NCBI GenBank assembly: GCA_024404195.1
Contig: JAKSQJ010000003.1
Coordinates: 1 to 56,756, forward strand
Direction: 5' to 3'
Origin: Clostridia bacterium
GTDB lineage: Bacteria > Bacillota > Clostridia > Oscillospirales > Acutalibacteraceae
DNA length: 56,756 nucleotides
Shown here: positions 25,645 to 34,715 of the stretch, one piece after another
How the letters are laid out: every line of letters begins with the position of its first letter
How positions within the stretch are numbered: position 1 is the first letter of the stretch
Program-made: the position numbers and the translations under genes
Notes under the pieces: generated by a model
Told to the model about the DNA's origin: nothing
Databases searched by the model: none
The model's input: only the letters and a program-made list of their open reading frames with translations

Positions 25645-26346
25645 TCAATCAGTGTTCCACTTATAACCCTGTCCCCAAACGGTAACAAGATAACGGGGGA
25701 AGGACGGGTCATCCTCTATCTTCATACGAAGGCGTCTTATATTAACATCAACGATTTTTTCTTCACCGTAATAGCTTTGCCCCCAAACCTGCGTCAAAAT
25801 CTTTTCTCGGCTTAAAGGAATATCGGGGTTTGCAAAAAAGTATTCCATCATTTGAAATTCAACCTGAGTAAGCTCAATATTTTTGCCGTTTCTTGAAAGG
25901 GTCCTCTTTCTTATATCCAAAACAAATTCGCCGCGGATGATTTGATTTGTCCCCGAAACCTTTTCTTCGCTTTTAAGGGTTACCCTTCTGTAAAGGGAGT
26001 CAACCCTCGCCAAAAGCTCGGCAGGTGAAAAGGGTTTGGTAACATAATCGTCGGCGCCGGTCATAAGTCCGCTTATCTTGTCCATTTCCTGCGACTTTGC
26101 GGTCAGCATTATTATTCCTATGGACTGATTAACCTTTCTTATTTCCTTGCAGACGGTTATACCGTCTATTCCCGGCATCATAATATCAAGAAGCGCAATA
26201 TCAAAACCCAAAACATCGGTATTGAAAATTTCAAGTGCCGCTTCGCCCGAATTTGCCTCAACCGTTTCATATCCGGCTCTTTTAAGGTTTATGGCTTCAA
26301 ACTCTCTTATTGCGTCTTCGTCTTCAACTATCAAAACTCTTTTCAA
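25645..26346 (-). CDS. OmpR-family response regulator
   Basis: A 233-residue DNA-binding regulator partnered with the kinase 35 bases downstream. The receiver domain (about 1-118) has acidic pocket EDED (8-11), phosphoacceptor Asp54 in LLDIMMPG, the conserved Thr/Ser in MLTAKS, and TKPF with the invariant lysine. The C-terminal winged helix (about 135-232) ends in EDDPSFPRYLVTVWGQGYKW, as in PhoB/VanR proteins. Target genes cannot be read from the window. It is the second gene after a lipoprotein, suggesting the three form one sensory unit. Confidence 0.95.
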   Translation of the reverse strand: MKRVLIVEDEDAIREFEAINLKRAGYETVEANSGEAALEIFNTDVLGFDIALLDIMMPGIDGITVCKEIRKVNQSIGIIMLTAKSQEMDKISGLMTGADDYVTKPFSPAELLARVDSLYRRVTLKSEEKVSGTNQIIRGEFVLDIRKRTLSRNGKNIELTQVEFQMMEYFFANPDIPLSREKILTQVWGQSYYGEEKIVDVNIRRLRMKIEDDPSFPRYLVTVWGQGYKWNTD

Positions 26347-26364
26347 AATTCCCGGCTCCTTTCG

Positions 26365-27666
26365 TTAAAAGTTATTAAAAACAAAAATACTCTCGGTTTC
26401 CTTTTCGGTAAGCTTTAATTTACCCTCATAATCGCCCGACTTCATAATAAACTTTTCACCGTTTTTAGCGGCAAAAATTTTATCATAATCTTCGCTGCTG
26501 TCATCCTTGTCCGTTACCTTAACCGTAATAATCGGTTTTCCGACGGTTTTTAAGGCGGGGTCATAAGCCGTAACCGTTCTTGTCCTCTTATCAATATCCT
26601 TTACGGCGGCAATATTGCCGACCCAACGGGCAGGAACAATTAAACTGTATCCGTCTATCACATTTACAAGGTCAATTCTCTTGACCGTCAGCATTTCGCC
26701 GTTAAAGGAGCACCATTTGATATAGTCAAGCGTTTCACTTGAATTTTTATCGGCATTCGGCAGGGCCATCGCAACGGGTATTTCGGGGATTTTATCGTTG
26801 TTTATATCGGCAATCGGTATTCCCGCCAAACGAAGCATTTTCATCGTTCCGCCTTTGTCGTCCATATTAAGCAGCGGATTTACAAGCATACCCTTTGAGA
26901 CAAAAAGCACCTCGGTTATGGCGCCGACGCCCTTTATCTCGTCAATATATACCGCCGGCTCGCCCGTTGAAAGGTTTGACAAAACGGTGTTGCTTATCGC
27001 CGATACATTTCCGTCAAGGTTACAGCTTGATACCTTTGAAAAACCCTTGTTATTAAAGCCGAACAATGTTGCGGTATTTGTGTTATCCTTTGCGGTAATC
27101 TTTTGAATAAGCAGTTGATTTTTTCCGTTGCCTATCAAATCGCAACAAAGAAAACCTGTATATTCGTTGGTCATCAGTTCGTAAAGCTTTCCGTTTTCGT
27201 ATCTGAACGCCACCAAGGTTTTATCATTGTTTCCGAAAACATCAAAGCCGACAACGATTTCCTTTTTCCCGTCCGCATTAAAATCGCAAAACTCAATTTG
27301 CTCAACCGAGGAAGCAACAATCTTAAAATCATATTTTGATTTATACTTTTCGTTTTCTTCCTCAACAATATTAAGATGCATAGATTTATTTTCGGGGTCC
27401 GAAACGCTGTAAAAAACAAATGCCTCTTTTGTTTTATCCCCGTCAACATCTTCAAGAATAACGGCGCTTCTTTTTTCGCCGAGCTTCGGATATTCAAGGG
27501 TGTATCCTCCCGAAATACTCTTTTTGAGTGCCTTTTCAATATCATACATTTTGCCGGTAAGGCGAGGAGTTGACAAAAGTTCATTGGTATCAACCGAATA
27601 AACTCCGCAGCTGCAAAGACATAAGCAAACGGCAATACATAAAACCGCACAAATAACTTTTTTCAC
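26365..27666 (-). CDS. Lipoprotein with VCBS/FG-GAP-like repeats, upstream of a two-component system
   Basis: A 433-residue predicted lipoprotein. The start is GTG 27666, because AGGAGG lies before it and an upstream in-frame ATG (27690) contains that site. The signal peptide has an unusually cysteine-rich core with lipobox LCSC and lipidated Cys20. The mature part has repeats such as EDVDGDKTKEAFVFY and CDFNADGKKEIVVGF, typical of beta-propeller VCBS/FG-GAP-like blades. I do not recognise a specific family. Being first in the transcript with a response regulator and kinase suggests an accessory sensor on the outer membrane face, which is inference. Confidence 0.8.
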   Translation of the reverse strand: MKKVICAVLCIAVCLCLCSCGVYSVDTNELLSTPRLTGKMYDIEKALKKSISGGYTLEYPKLGEKRSAVILEDVDGDKTKEAFVFYSVSDPENKSMHLNIVEEENEKYKSKYDFKIVASSVEQIEFCDFNADGKKEIVVGFDVFGNNDKTLVAFRYENGKLYELMTNEYTGFLCCDLIGNGKNQLLIQKITAKDNTNTATLFGFNNKGFSKVSSCNLDGNVSAISNTVLSNLSTGEPAVYIDEIKGVGAITEVLFVSKGMLVNPLLNMDDKGGTMKMLRLAGIPIADINNDKIPEIPVAMALPNADKNSSETLDYIKWCSFNGEMLTVKRIDLVNVIDGYSLIVPARWVGNIAAVKDIDKRTRTVTAYDPALKTVGKPIITVKVTDKDDSSEDYDKIFAAKNGEKFIMKSGDYEGKLKLTEKETESIFVFNNF

Positions 27667-27698
27667 AGGGATACACCTCCTTTTTCGCATATATAGTC

Positions 27699-27727
27699 AT
27701 TATAGCATAGTAACAACAAAAATGAAA
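27699..27727 (-). promoter_or_regulatory. Promoter of the lipoprotein/two-component unit
   Basis: TATAAT with a weak -35 (TTTCAT) 17 bases upstream, minus strand. A poor -35 box is common where an activator is needed, so autoregulation by the response regulator is possible. Confidence 0.5.
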
Positions 27728-27758
27728 GTATTATTTATATAAATTTATATAAATATAT

Positions 27759-27790
27759 AGAGCGGAAAAAGTTTTATCTCTTTCCGCTCT
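27759..27790 (-). terminator. Probable terminator of the U32-family gene
   Basis: AGAGCGGAAA pairs with TTTCCGCTCT around a 12-base loop, starting five bases after the U32 stop. The following sequence is A/T rich rather than a clean T-run. Confidence 0.6.
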
Positions 27791-27794
27791 TTTA

Positions 27795-29849
27795 TCATAG
27801 CAATTCTTTGTAGTATAGTCCCCTTGTAAAGTCCTTCGGCGGATATGCCGTTCTTTTATACTCTCCTGCAATTTTTTCACATTCGCTTGCCGTTTCGGTA
27901 ACAAACGAAAGCAACAAAAAATCAATATTTTTATAATCCGATTTTTTATCCGCAAGATAAACAGGAACGCTGTTATAAAGTTCGCTGTATCCCTCTTTAC
28001 ATCTTATAGGAAATTTCGTTCCCAAACGGTCGGTGATTTCTCCGTTTTTGTCACATTCCGCGCAGGTTTTTCCGTTTTTAAGAGGACAGTTTTTCATACA
28101 CATTAAGGCAAGCCGTCCGTAAGCAAAAATGCCTTTTTTTGCCGCCGCATTAAAGTTATTTGCTTTCTTTAAATCCATTTCCGCCGACAAGGTTATTTCA
28201 TTTAATCCCAAATTTTCAAGCACATTCGCCGACATTTCGTTTAAAACATTAAGACCTATATCGCCTATAACCTCAAAGCCGTTATCGGCGGCAATTTTAA
28301 CCGCCGAAAGAGTTCCGCAAAACGCCTTGTTTATGCCCTTTTCTTTAAGCCGTTTAAGTCGGGATATGATGTTTTCTTCGTTTGCCGTAAACCTTGGCAT
28401 ATCAACCGCCAAACTTTCGGGGGGAATTGCCGAATTTTGCGCAACATCAAGAGGTAAAATCATTAAATCAAAATCGCTTATATTTTCGGGGATTTGCTCG
28501 TTTCTTAAAAATTTTCCGTATATTTTCTGCGTTTTTTTACGGCAGAAATTTTCGCTGCTGTATTCCTTTTCAATAAATCTTCTTTTTGGAATTTTTCCAA
28601 AAATTTCGCCCATTTTTTCGCAGGCATTTCGCCTTAATTCGTTGATTTCTCCCGAAGAAACAAACAGTCCTTTGTCAAGCAAAACTTCTATACTTTCAGG
28701 GATATACGGCGTTCCGCCTAATTTTGATAAAAGGGCGGTTATCCCCTCTTTTGTTGCCGGTTTATTTTTGGCGGCTTTCGGATTTTCGCCAAAGACGGCA
28801 ACCTCGTTTTCCCCTGCCGTCATTGTTATTTTCATCGGCTTATCTTTTAGTATTTCCGCCGTTATATTTACGGGTATTCTTTGAAACTCGTTTCTGTAAA
28901 GCCCGTGCAAATATGTATAAGTTTCCTTTGATTTTTTTGCGTCTTCGGCACTTCTTACGCCGAACATTTGCCTGCCCAAACTGTTTTTATAATAGCCGTC
29001 GGTAAAGCCCGAACGGGAAAAAACACTCTCCAAAATCTCGCTTGATTTTTCGTCTGTAAATCCCTTTTCGGCACTGTTTTTGCAGGATGTTACCGCCGCC
29101 GCAATATATTCGGGGCGCTTCATTCTTCCCTCAATTTTGAATGAATAAACACCCATTTTTATAAGTTCATCCAAAAAATCAAGAAGGGATAAATCTTTTA
29201 AGCTTAAATCATAACCCGTTCCGTTCTTAACCGAAAAAGGAAGTCGGCATGGACCTGCGCAAAGCCCACGGTTACCGCTTCTTGCTCCCAAAACCGACGA
29301 CATAAGGCACTGTCCCGAAAGGCACATACAAAGCGCCCCGTGAACAAAAACCTCAACCTCCATATCAAGCCGTTTTGCCTCGTTGCAAAGTTCAATCAGT
29401 TGGCTTTTGCTCATTTCCCTTGCAGGAACAACCCGACAAAATCCCATTTCTTTTAATAGCGGTAATGCGGCAGGTGAATTTACCGACATTTGAGTTGATG
29501 CATGAAGCTCAATATCGGGCATGGTTTCGTGAATTATTTTTGCAAGTCCCAAATCGCTTACGATAAATCCGTCAACCCCTGCAAAATATGCCTTTTTCGC
29601 CGTTTGAACAGCATTTTTAAGTTCCTTATCTTTAATAGCAATATTAAGGGTTAAATACATTCGGACACCGTTTCGTTTGCAGTATTTTACCCCTTGTTCC
29701 ATTTCTTCCTCGGTAAAATTCTCGGCATTTCTTCTTGCGGAAAAATCTTTGAGCCCGAAATAAACCGCATCGGCACCGCTTCGCACCGCCGCAAAAAGCG
29801 ACTCATAAGAGCCGACGGGCGCCAAAATTTCATACTTTTTCTTTGTCAT
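27795..29849 (-). CDS. U32 family protein (RlhA-like)
   Basis: A 684-residue U32-family protein. The N-terminal two-thirds holds the TIM-barrel-like catalytic region with LAPVGSYESLFAAVRSGAD (about 8-26), EVFVHGALCMC (about 165-175), and the cysteine set in SGQCLMSS, RGLCAGPC and a distal ENCPLKNGKTCAEC-type block (about 585-600). A DUF3656-like C-terminal region follows. E. coli RlhA hydroxylates C2501 of 23S rRNA and is the best named relative by length and domain order; family members are also annotated as collagenase-like peptidases, which is probably wrong here. It follows the ATPase gene by nine bases. Confidence 0.87.
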   Translation of the reverse strand: MTKKKYEILAPVGSYESLFAAVRSGADAVYFGLKDFSARRNAENFTEEEMEQGVKYCKRNGVRMYLTLNIAIKDKELKNAVQTAKKAYFAGVDGFIVSDLGLAKIIHETMPDIELHASTQMSVNSPAALPLLKEMGFCRVVPAREMSKSQLIELCNEAKRLDMEVEVFVHGALCMCLSGQCLMSSVLGARSGNRGLCAGPCRLPFSVKNGTGYDLSLKDLSLLDFLDELIKMGVYSFKIEGRMKRPEYIAAAVTSCKNSAEKGFTDEKSSEILESVFSRSGFTDGYYKNSLGRQMFGVRSAEDAKKSKETYTYLHGLYRNEFQRIPVNITAEILKDKPMKITMTAGENEVAVFGENPKAAKNKPATKEGITALLSKLGGTPYIPESIEVLLDKGLFVSSGEINELRRNACEKMGEIFGKIPKRRFIEKEYSSENFCRKKTQKIYGKFLRNEQIPENISDFDLMILPLDVAQNSAIPPESLAVDMPRFTANEENIISRLKRLKEKGINKAFCGTLSAVKIAADNGFEVIGDIGLNVLNEMSANVLENLGLNEITLSAEMDLKKANNFNAAAKKGIFAYGRLALMCMKNCPLKNGKTCAECDKNGEITDRLGTKFPIRCKEGYSELYNSVPVYLADKKSDYKNIDFLLLSFVTETASECEKIAGEYKRTAYPPKDFTRGLYYKELL

Positions 29850-29858
29850 ACTTTATCC

Positions 29859-31697
29859 TCAAATTTTAAGTGTTCTTATTGCATTTAATACCGCCAAAAC
29901 AAGAACTCCTGCATCGGCAAAAGCGGCAAGCCACATAATATACGGTAAACCGAAAGCCGAAAGCAAAAGCACCAAAACCTTTATTCCTATGGAAAAAACT
30001 ATGTTTTCTCTGGCAATTCTTTGCGATTTTTCGGCGATTTTTATTAAAAGCGGAATTTTTCTTATATCGTCATTCATAATGACAACATCCGCCGCATCTA
30101 TTGCGGCATCGCTTCCGAGTCCGCCCATGGCAACCCCGACATCCGCCCTCGCAAGAACGGGAGCATCGTTTATGCCGTCACCTATAAAAGCGGTTGTTTT
30201 GCCGTCCTTAATTATATTTTCAACCTCCGATACCTTATCGTCGGGAAGAAGGGAATATTTATAAATATTTATTCCCAAATCTTCGGCAACCGCCTTTGCG
30301 GTTTCCTCGCCGTCGCCCGTAAGCATAACGGGGGGTCTTTTCATTGAATTTATGGCTTCAACCGTTTCTTTGGCACCCTCTTTTACGGTATCCGAAATTA
30401 CGATATGCCCTAAATATACACCTTTGAGTGAAATATGCACCGTTGTTCCGAAGCGGTGACACTCTTTATAAGAAATACCGTATTCGTCCATAAGTTTTTC
30501 GTTACCGATTAAAACTTCTTTTCCCTTGACCTTTGCGATAATTCCCTTGCCCGAAATTTCACTTACATCAAGCGCCTCGTAAAATTCCTCACCGTTATAA
30601 TGAGAAACTATGGATTTTGCTATCGGATGATTACTTGATTTTTCAACCGATGCGGCAAGTTTAAGTATATTTTCCTCGTCCGCTTCCTGCGGATGAACGG
30701 CGGCAACCTCAAAAACACCCTTTGTAAGCGTTCCCGTCTTATCAAAAACGATATTATTTAGCTTTGCAAATTTATCAAGAGAATCCGAGCCCTTAACTAA
30801 AATTCCGTTTTTTGAAGCACAGCCGACGGCGCCGAAAAAACTAAGCGGCACCGATATAACAAGAGCGCAAGGGCAGGAAACAACCAAAAATGCAAGAGCG
30901 GAATAAAGATTATTCTTCCATTCGCCGTTAAATAACGACGGAACAACCGCCATTATTACCGCAAGTGATACAACAACCGGTGTATAAATCCTTGCGAATT
31001 TAGTTATAAATCTTTCGGTTTTGGTCTTTTTTTCGGTTGCATTTTTAACAAGCTCTATAATTTTTGCCGCAGATGATTCTTCGGCGGTTTTTGTGACCTC
31101 AACCTTTATGGTTGCGGATAAATTTATTGTTCCGCTGAAAACTTCCGCGCCCGATTTTGCCGAAACGGGCATTGATTCTCCCGTTAAAGCGGAATTATCA
31201 ATTTTTGTTTCGCCCTCAACGATTATTCCGTCGGCAGGTATTCTTTCTCCCGCCTTAACAAGCAATATTTCGCCTACTAAAACATCCTTTGCGTCCTTTT
31301 GGATTTCGCCGTCCTCTTTTATAACCCTTGCCTTTTCAGGACAGATTTCAATAAGCGATTTTATGGATTTTTCGCTTTTATTTTCCGCAATATCCTCCAT
31401 AATTTCGCCTACGGCAAAAAACATCATAACAAATATCGCTTCGGCAAAATAGCCCATGATAAGAGCGCCTATGGTCGCAATACTCATAAGAACATTTTCA
31501 TCAAAAAACTCTTTTTTATAAACCGTATTGAGCGCCGCAAACAAAACCTCGTATGAAATAACAAAATACGACGGCAAATAGATTAAAAGCTTAACAAAAA
31601 ACGGTAATTCGGGAAATAAAAACTTTGTAAAAACAAAGGCGACAAACAAAAGTATTCCCGATATAAAAACCTTAAAAATATCTTCGTTCTTTTTCAT
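29859..31697 (-). CDS. P1B-type heavy-metal-transporting ATPase (Zn/Cd type)
   Basis: A 612-residue metal-exporting ATPase. It has about eight membrane helices, the actuator motif TGES (about 187), the metal-site motif SCPCALVISVP (about 305), phosphorylation motif DKTGTLTKG (about 353), and GDGINDAPV (about 530). The CPC and the family context point to Zn2+/Cd2+/Pb2+ rather than copper. There is no N-terminal heavy-metal-associated domain, unlike CadA. The start is ATG 31697 with GGAG upstream; the frame is open 12 codons further into arsR. The upstream ArsR regulator has a zinc-type site, supporting zinc export. Confidence 0.94.
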   Translation of the reverse strand: MKKNEDIFKVFISGILLFVAFVFTKFLFPELPFFVKLLIYLPSYFVISYEVLFAALNTVYKKEFFDENVLMSIATIGALIMGYFAEAIFVMMFFAVGEIMEDIAENKSEKSIKSLIEICPEKARVIKEDGEIQKDAKDVLVGEILLVKAGERIPADGIIVEGETKIDNSALTGESMPVSAKSGAEVFSGTINLSATIKVEVTKTAEESSAAKIIELVKNATEKKTKTERFITKFARIYTPVVVSLAVIMAVVPSLFNGEWKNNLYSALAFLVVSCPCALVISVPLSFFGAVGCASKNGILVKGSDSLDKFAKLNNIVFDKTGTLTKGVFEVAAVHPQEADEENILKLAASVEKSSNHPIAKSIVSHYNGEEFYEALDVSEISGKGIIAKVKGKEVLIGNEKLMDEYGISYKECHRFGTTVHISLKGVYLGHIVISDTVKEGAKETVEAINSMKRPPVMLTGDGEETAKAVAEDLGINIYKYSLLPDDKVSEVENIIKDGKTTAFIGDGINDAPVLARADVGVAMGGLGSDAAIDAADVVIMNDDIRKIPLLIKIAEKSQRIARENIVFSIGIKVLVLLLSAFGLPYIMWLAAFADAGVLVLAVLNAIRTLKI

Positions 31698-31701
31698 TTT
31701 T

Positions 31702-32019
31702 TTACTCCGTAATATGCTCCATACCCATTTCAATTATGGTTTTAACATGGTCGTCTGCGAGGGAATAAAGCGATGTTTTCCCCTGCTTTCTGAACTTAAC
31801 AAGTCGGGCATTTTTCAGAACTCTTAACTGATGCGAAATAGCCGAAACGGTCATATTTAAATTCTCCGCCAAATCACCTACGCATATTTCACTTTCAAAC
31901 AAAATATGAAGGATTTTTATTCTTGTTGTGTCAGCAAAAATTCGGTATAACTCGGCAAGCTCATAATGAATTTCCCCTTTCGGAATTTTCGCCGTTTTAT
32001 TGTTGCTTTTACTGTTCAT
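31702..32019 (-). CDS. ArsR/SmtB family metal-responsive repressor
   Basis: A 105-residue winged-helix repressor. The recognition helix region is NLNMTVSAISHQLRVL. The C-terminal helix has Asp-x-His then His-x2-Glu (DDH, eleven residues on, HITE), the same ligands as the alpha-5 zinc site of SmtB (Asp104, His106, His117, Glu120). The alpha-3 thiol site of CadC is not intact (ICVGDL has one cysteine). The start is ATG 32019 after AAGGAG. It should bind its own operator (32044-32059) and release it on zinc or cobalt, controlling itself, the ATPase and the U32 gene. Confidence 0.92.
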   Translation of the reverse strand: MNSKSNNKTAKIPKGEIHYELAELYRIFADTTRIKILHILFESEICVGDLAENLNMTVSAISHQLRVLKNARLVKFRKQGKTSLYSLADDHVKTIIEMGMEHITE

Positions 32020-32043
32020 ATTCCGCTCCTTAAAAACAAACAT

Positions 32044-32059
32044 TTGAACGATTGTTCAA
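32044..32059. promoter_or_regulatory. ArsR/SmtB operator
   Basis: TTGAACGATTGTTCAA is an inverted repeat fitting the family core TGAACA-N2-TGTTCA with one mismatch. It begins just after the -10 box and covers the expected transcription start. Confidence 0.75.
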
Positions 32060-32064
32060 GTATT

Positions 32065-32093
32065 ATTATATTCCCATTAAAATATATTGTCAA
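32065..32093 (-). promoter_or_regulatory. Promoter of the arsR-ATPase-U32 unit
   Basis: Consensus TTGACA, 17 bases, TATAAT on the minus strand. A consensus promoter with an operator at the start site is the expected design for a de-repressible efflux unit. Confidence 0.88.
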
Positions 32094-32110
32094 CAAGAAA
32101 AATTTAGCAC

Positions 32111-32139
32111 TTGATATTTTTGCTCATTCGTTATAAAAT
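32111..32139 (+). promoter_or_regulatory. Promoter of ireB
   Basis: TTGATA, 17 bases, then TAAAAT, followed by AAGAGGTG before the ATG. The two divergent -35 boxes are only 17 bases apart. Confidence 0.6.
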
Positions 32140-32160
32140 AGAGTAAAGAGGTGTTTTACG

Positions 32161-32406
32161 ATGAATGAAAAAACCATGCAATTTTCTTTGGGCGACCAAA
32201 CCGAGCGTGAGGTAAGAGATACTTTGACTCAGGTTTATAATGCATTAAAGGAAAAGGGCTATAACCCCATAAATCAGATTGTCGGCTATATTCTTTCGGA
32301 AGACCCTACATATATTACTACGCATAACAACGCAAGAAATTTAATAAGGCATATAGATAGAGATATCCTTTTGCAATATCTTGTTAAGTTTTACCTCGGA
32401 AATTAA
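32161..32406 (+). CDS. ireB: IreB family regulatory phosphoprotein
   Basis: An 81-residue protein of the DUF965/UPF0297 group, with the hallmark [17 protein letters not shown] (about 32-48) and [13 protein letters not shown]. In Enterococcus faecalis IreB is phosphorylated by the PASTA kinase IreK and affects cephalosporin resistance. The N-terminus here (NEKTMQFSL) keeps one threonine, aligning by eye with enterococcal Thr7, but has no counterpart of Thr4. It stands alone with its own promoter and terminator, whereas it is usually followed by ruvX (yqgF) and a DUF1292 gene. Confidence 0.94.
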   Translation: MNEKTMQFSLGDQTEREVRDTLTQVYNALKEKGYNPINQIVGYILSEDPTYITTHNNARNLIRHIDRDILLQYLVKFYLGN

Positions 32407-32434
32407 GTTTTTTAGGTCGTCGCAACTTTTATTT

Positions 32435-32479
32435 AAGTAAAAAAATGACTGTCCGTTTAGGACAGTCATTTTCTTTTTT
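32435..32479. terminator. Two-way terminator between ireB and glnN
   Basis: A perfect 13-pair stem (AAAATGACTGTCC) with loop GTTTA has a T-run on both sides. It ends ireB on the plus strand and glnN on the minus strand. Confidence 0.92.
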
Positions 32480-34568
32480 ATACATTAAACAATAAATCTC
32501 CGTAGGTCGGGTAGGGCCAGTTTTCGCGGGGAACGAGGGTCTCCGCCTTATCGGCTTCGGCTCTGATTTCTTCCATCAACATAAGCACACTCTTGTTATA
32601 AAGTCCGCTTTGTTTAAGGATATCGGCTTCGGCTTGCGCCTTTTCAACCTCTAAATCAAGCTTTGTTACAAGGTCAAACAGGTTTTCATAGCAATCCGAA
32701 AGGGTTTTGATTATCGCTTTTTCCGCTTTTAAGTTATCGCCTCCCAAAATTCTTGTTTTAATTTCAAGAGTTTTACAACAGTCCTTTACCGATTTTGAAA
32801 TTGCCGGCATAACATCTCTTTTAACCATTTCACCCAATGTAAGCGCCTCAATATGAACTATCTTGCTGTAATTTTCAAGAGAAATATCGGCACGGCAACG
32901 AAGCTCGGCATTATTAAATATTCCGTAACGGGTAAACAAAGAAATGTTTTCATCACTTAAAAGATAGGGAATGGCATCGGGAGTGCTTTTAAGGTTAAGA
33001 AGTCCTCTTTTGGCGGCTTCCTCCTGCCATTTCTCCGAATAACCGTCTCCGTTAAAGACAATTCTTTTATGATTATGGAAAGATTCTCTTATTATTTCGC
33101 GGACTTCCGTTTCAAAGTCCTTTGCGTTCTCTATTCGGTCGGCAAACTCCTTTAATACATCGGTCATCATGGTATTGAGCATAACATTTGTATCGGAAAT
33201 TGATGAAGCGGAGCCGAGCATCCTGAACTCAAACTTATTACCGGTAAAGGCAAAGGGTGAAGTTCTGTTTCGGTCGGTATTATCCTTCTTAAATTCGGGA
33301 ATTGCCTCCGTTCCGATATTCATTTTGGTCTTGCCTCGGTTTTCGTGACTCGTTCCGTTTTCAATATCTTCAAGTATTTCGGTAAGCTCATCGCCCAAAT
33401 ACATTGAAATTATGGTCGGAGGTGCTTCGGCGCCGCCTAAACGGTGGTCATTACCTGCGGTTGCAACCGAAATGCGAAGCAAATCCTGATGCTTGTCAAC
33501 CGCCTTGATAACGGCAACCAAGCAAAGCAGGAACAATAAATTCTCTCTCGGATTTTTGCCGGGGCTTAAAAGATTAACGCCGGTGTCGGTAGCCATTGAC
33601 CAGTTATTATGCTTACCGCTTCCGTTAACACCCTTAAACGGCTTTTCGGCAAGAAGGCAAACAAGACCGTGCTTATCGGCTATCTTTTTCATAAGCTCCA
33701 TTGTAAGCTGGTTATGGTCGGCGGCTATATTTGTCGTTGTGAAAACGGGCGCCAATTCGTGCTGAGCGGGAGCCGCCTCGTTATGCTCGGTTTTTGCAAG
33801 AACACCTAATTTCCAAAGTTCATCGTCAAGCTCTTTCATAAACTCTGAAACACGGGGTTTTATAACACCGAAATAATGGTCGTTCATTTCCTGACCCTTC
33901 GGCGGAACGGCACCCATAAGAGTTCTGCCGCAAAAAACAAGGTCGGGGCGCTTTTTCCAAAGCTCTTTATCAATAAGAAAATACTCCTGTTCGGGACCGG
34001 CAGTAGTGCGAACACTTTTAACATCGGTCATTCCAAAGAGCTTTACGATACGAAGGGCTTGTTTTTCTATTGCATCCATACTCCGAAGCAGGGGCGTTTT
34101 TTGGTCAAGCGCCTCGCCGCCGTAGGAACAAAAGGCGGTCGGGATACAAAGGGTATTATCCTTAATAAATGCATAAGAACTCGGGTCCCAAGCGGTATAA
34201 CCTCTTGCCTCAAATGTTGCACGAAGACCGCCCGACGGGAAAGATGATGCATCCGGCTCGCCTTTTATAAGCTCCTTGCCCGAAAACTCCATAATAATAT
34301 GTCCGTCATCGGTAGGTGCTATAAAACTGTCGTGCTTTTCGGCGGTGATACCGGTCATTGGTTGAAACCAATGGGTATAATGGGTGGCGCCCTTTTCAAT
34401 AGCCCATTCTTTCATAGCAAGAGCAACGGTATTTGCAATCTCGTTATCAATACTTTTACCCTCAACCGCCGCATTTCTTAAAAGATTATATGTTTCTTCG
34501 GGCAAACGCTCCTTCATTACCGAATCTCCGAAAACATTTGCGCCGAAATAATTGCTTATATTATCCAC
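32478..34568 (-). CDS. glnN: Glutamine synthetase type III
   Basis: GSIII makes glutamine from glutamate, ammonia and ATP. The 696 residues match the large dodecameric GSIII class of Bacteroides and Clostridia. Seen motifs include [41 protein letters not shown] (metal/glutamate site), [16 protein letters not shown] and GGDN. The start is GTG 34568 with GGAGG before it: the promoter -10 at 34600 would begin the RNA near 34593, so an upstream open frame to 34646 cannot be translated from it. It is a single-gene unit. No glnR or nitrogen-regulated leader is visible. Confidence 0.95.
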   Translation of the reverse strand: MDNISNYFGANVFGDSVMKERLPEETYNLLRNAAVEGKSIDNEIANTVALAMKEWAIEKGATHYTHWFQPMTGITAEKHDSFIAPTDDGHIIMEFSGKELIKGEPDASSFPSGGLRATFEARGYTAWDPSSYAFIKDNTLCIPTAFCSYGGEALDQKTPLLRSMDAIEKQALRIVKLFGMTDVKSVRTTAGPEQEYFLIDKELWKKRPDLVFCGRTLMGAVPPKGQEMNDHYFGVIKPRVSEFMKELDDELWKLGVLAKTEHNEAAPAQHELAPVFTTTNIAADHNQLTMELMKKIADKHGLVCLLAEKPFKGVNGSGKHNNWSMATDTGVNLLSPGKNPRENLLFLLCLVAVIKAVDKHQDLLRISVATAGNDHRLGGAEAPPTIISMYLGDELTEILEDIENGTSHENRGKTKMNIGTEAIPEFKKDNTDRNRTSPFAFTGNKFEFRMLGSASSISDTNVMLNTMMTDVLKEFADRIENAKDFETEVREIIRESFHNHKRIVFNGDGYSEKWQEEAAKRGLLNLKSTPDAIPYLLSDENISLFTRYGIFNNAELRCRADISLENYSKIVHIEALTLGEMVKRDVMPAISKSVKDCCKTLEIKTRILGGDNLKAEKAIIKTLSDCYENLFDLVTKLDLEVEKAQAEADILKQSGLYNKSVLMLMEEIRAEADKAETLVPRENWPYPTYGDLLFNV

Positions 34569-34599
34569 TTTTTGTCCCTCCGCGTTTTTCATAATAGAT

Positions 34600-34628
34600 A
34601 TTATATTCCTTAACCTATAACCTGTCAA
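34600..34628 (-). promoter_or_regulatory. Consensus promoter of glnN
   Basis: TTGACA, 17 bases, TATAAT on the minus strand. The predicted start near 34593 leaves a leader of about 25 bases containing GGAGG. Confidence 0.85.
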
Positions 34629-34715
34629 CACCGTAGGGATAATCAATGTTTACTTAATTATTTTTTGCATTTTACCTGATATATTTTGTCATCTCGCTTA
34701 TTTCACCTAAAAAAA

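Noticed and set aside
28129-28884. A 251-codon plus-strand frame
   Set aside because: It is wholly antisense to the U32 gene, has low-complexity Phe/Ser/Ile content typical of reverse-strand reading, and no ribosome site.
32044-32059. A LexA (SOS) box, GAAC-N4-GTTC
   Set aside because: The site formally fits, but it sits on the promoter of an arsR gene and matches the ArsR/SmtB core better in context. No SOS gene follows.
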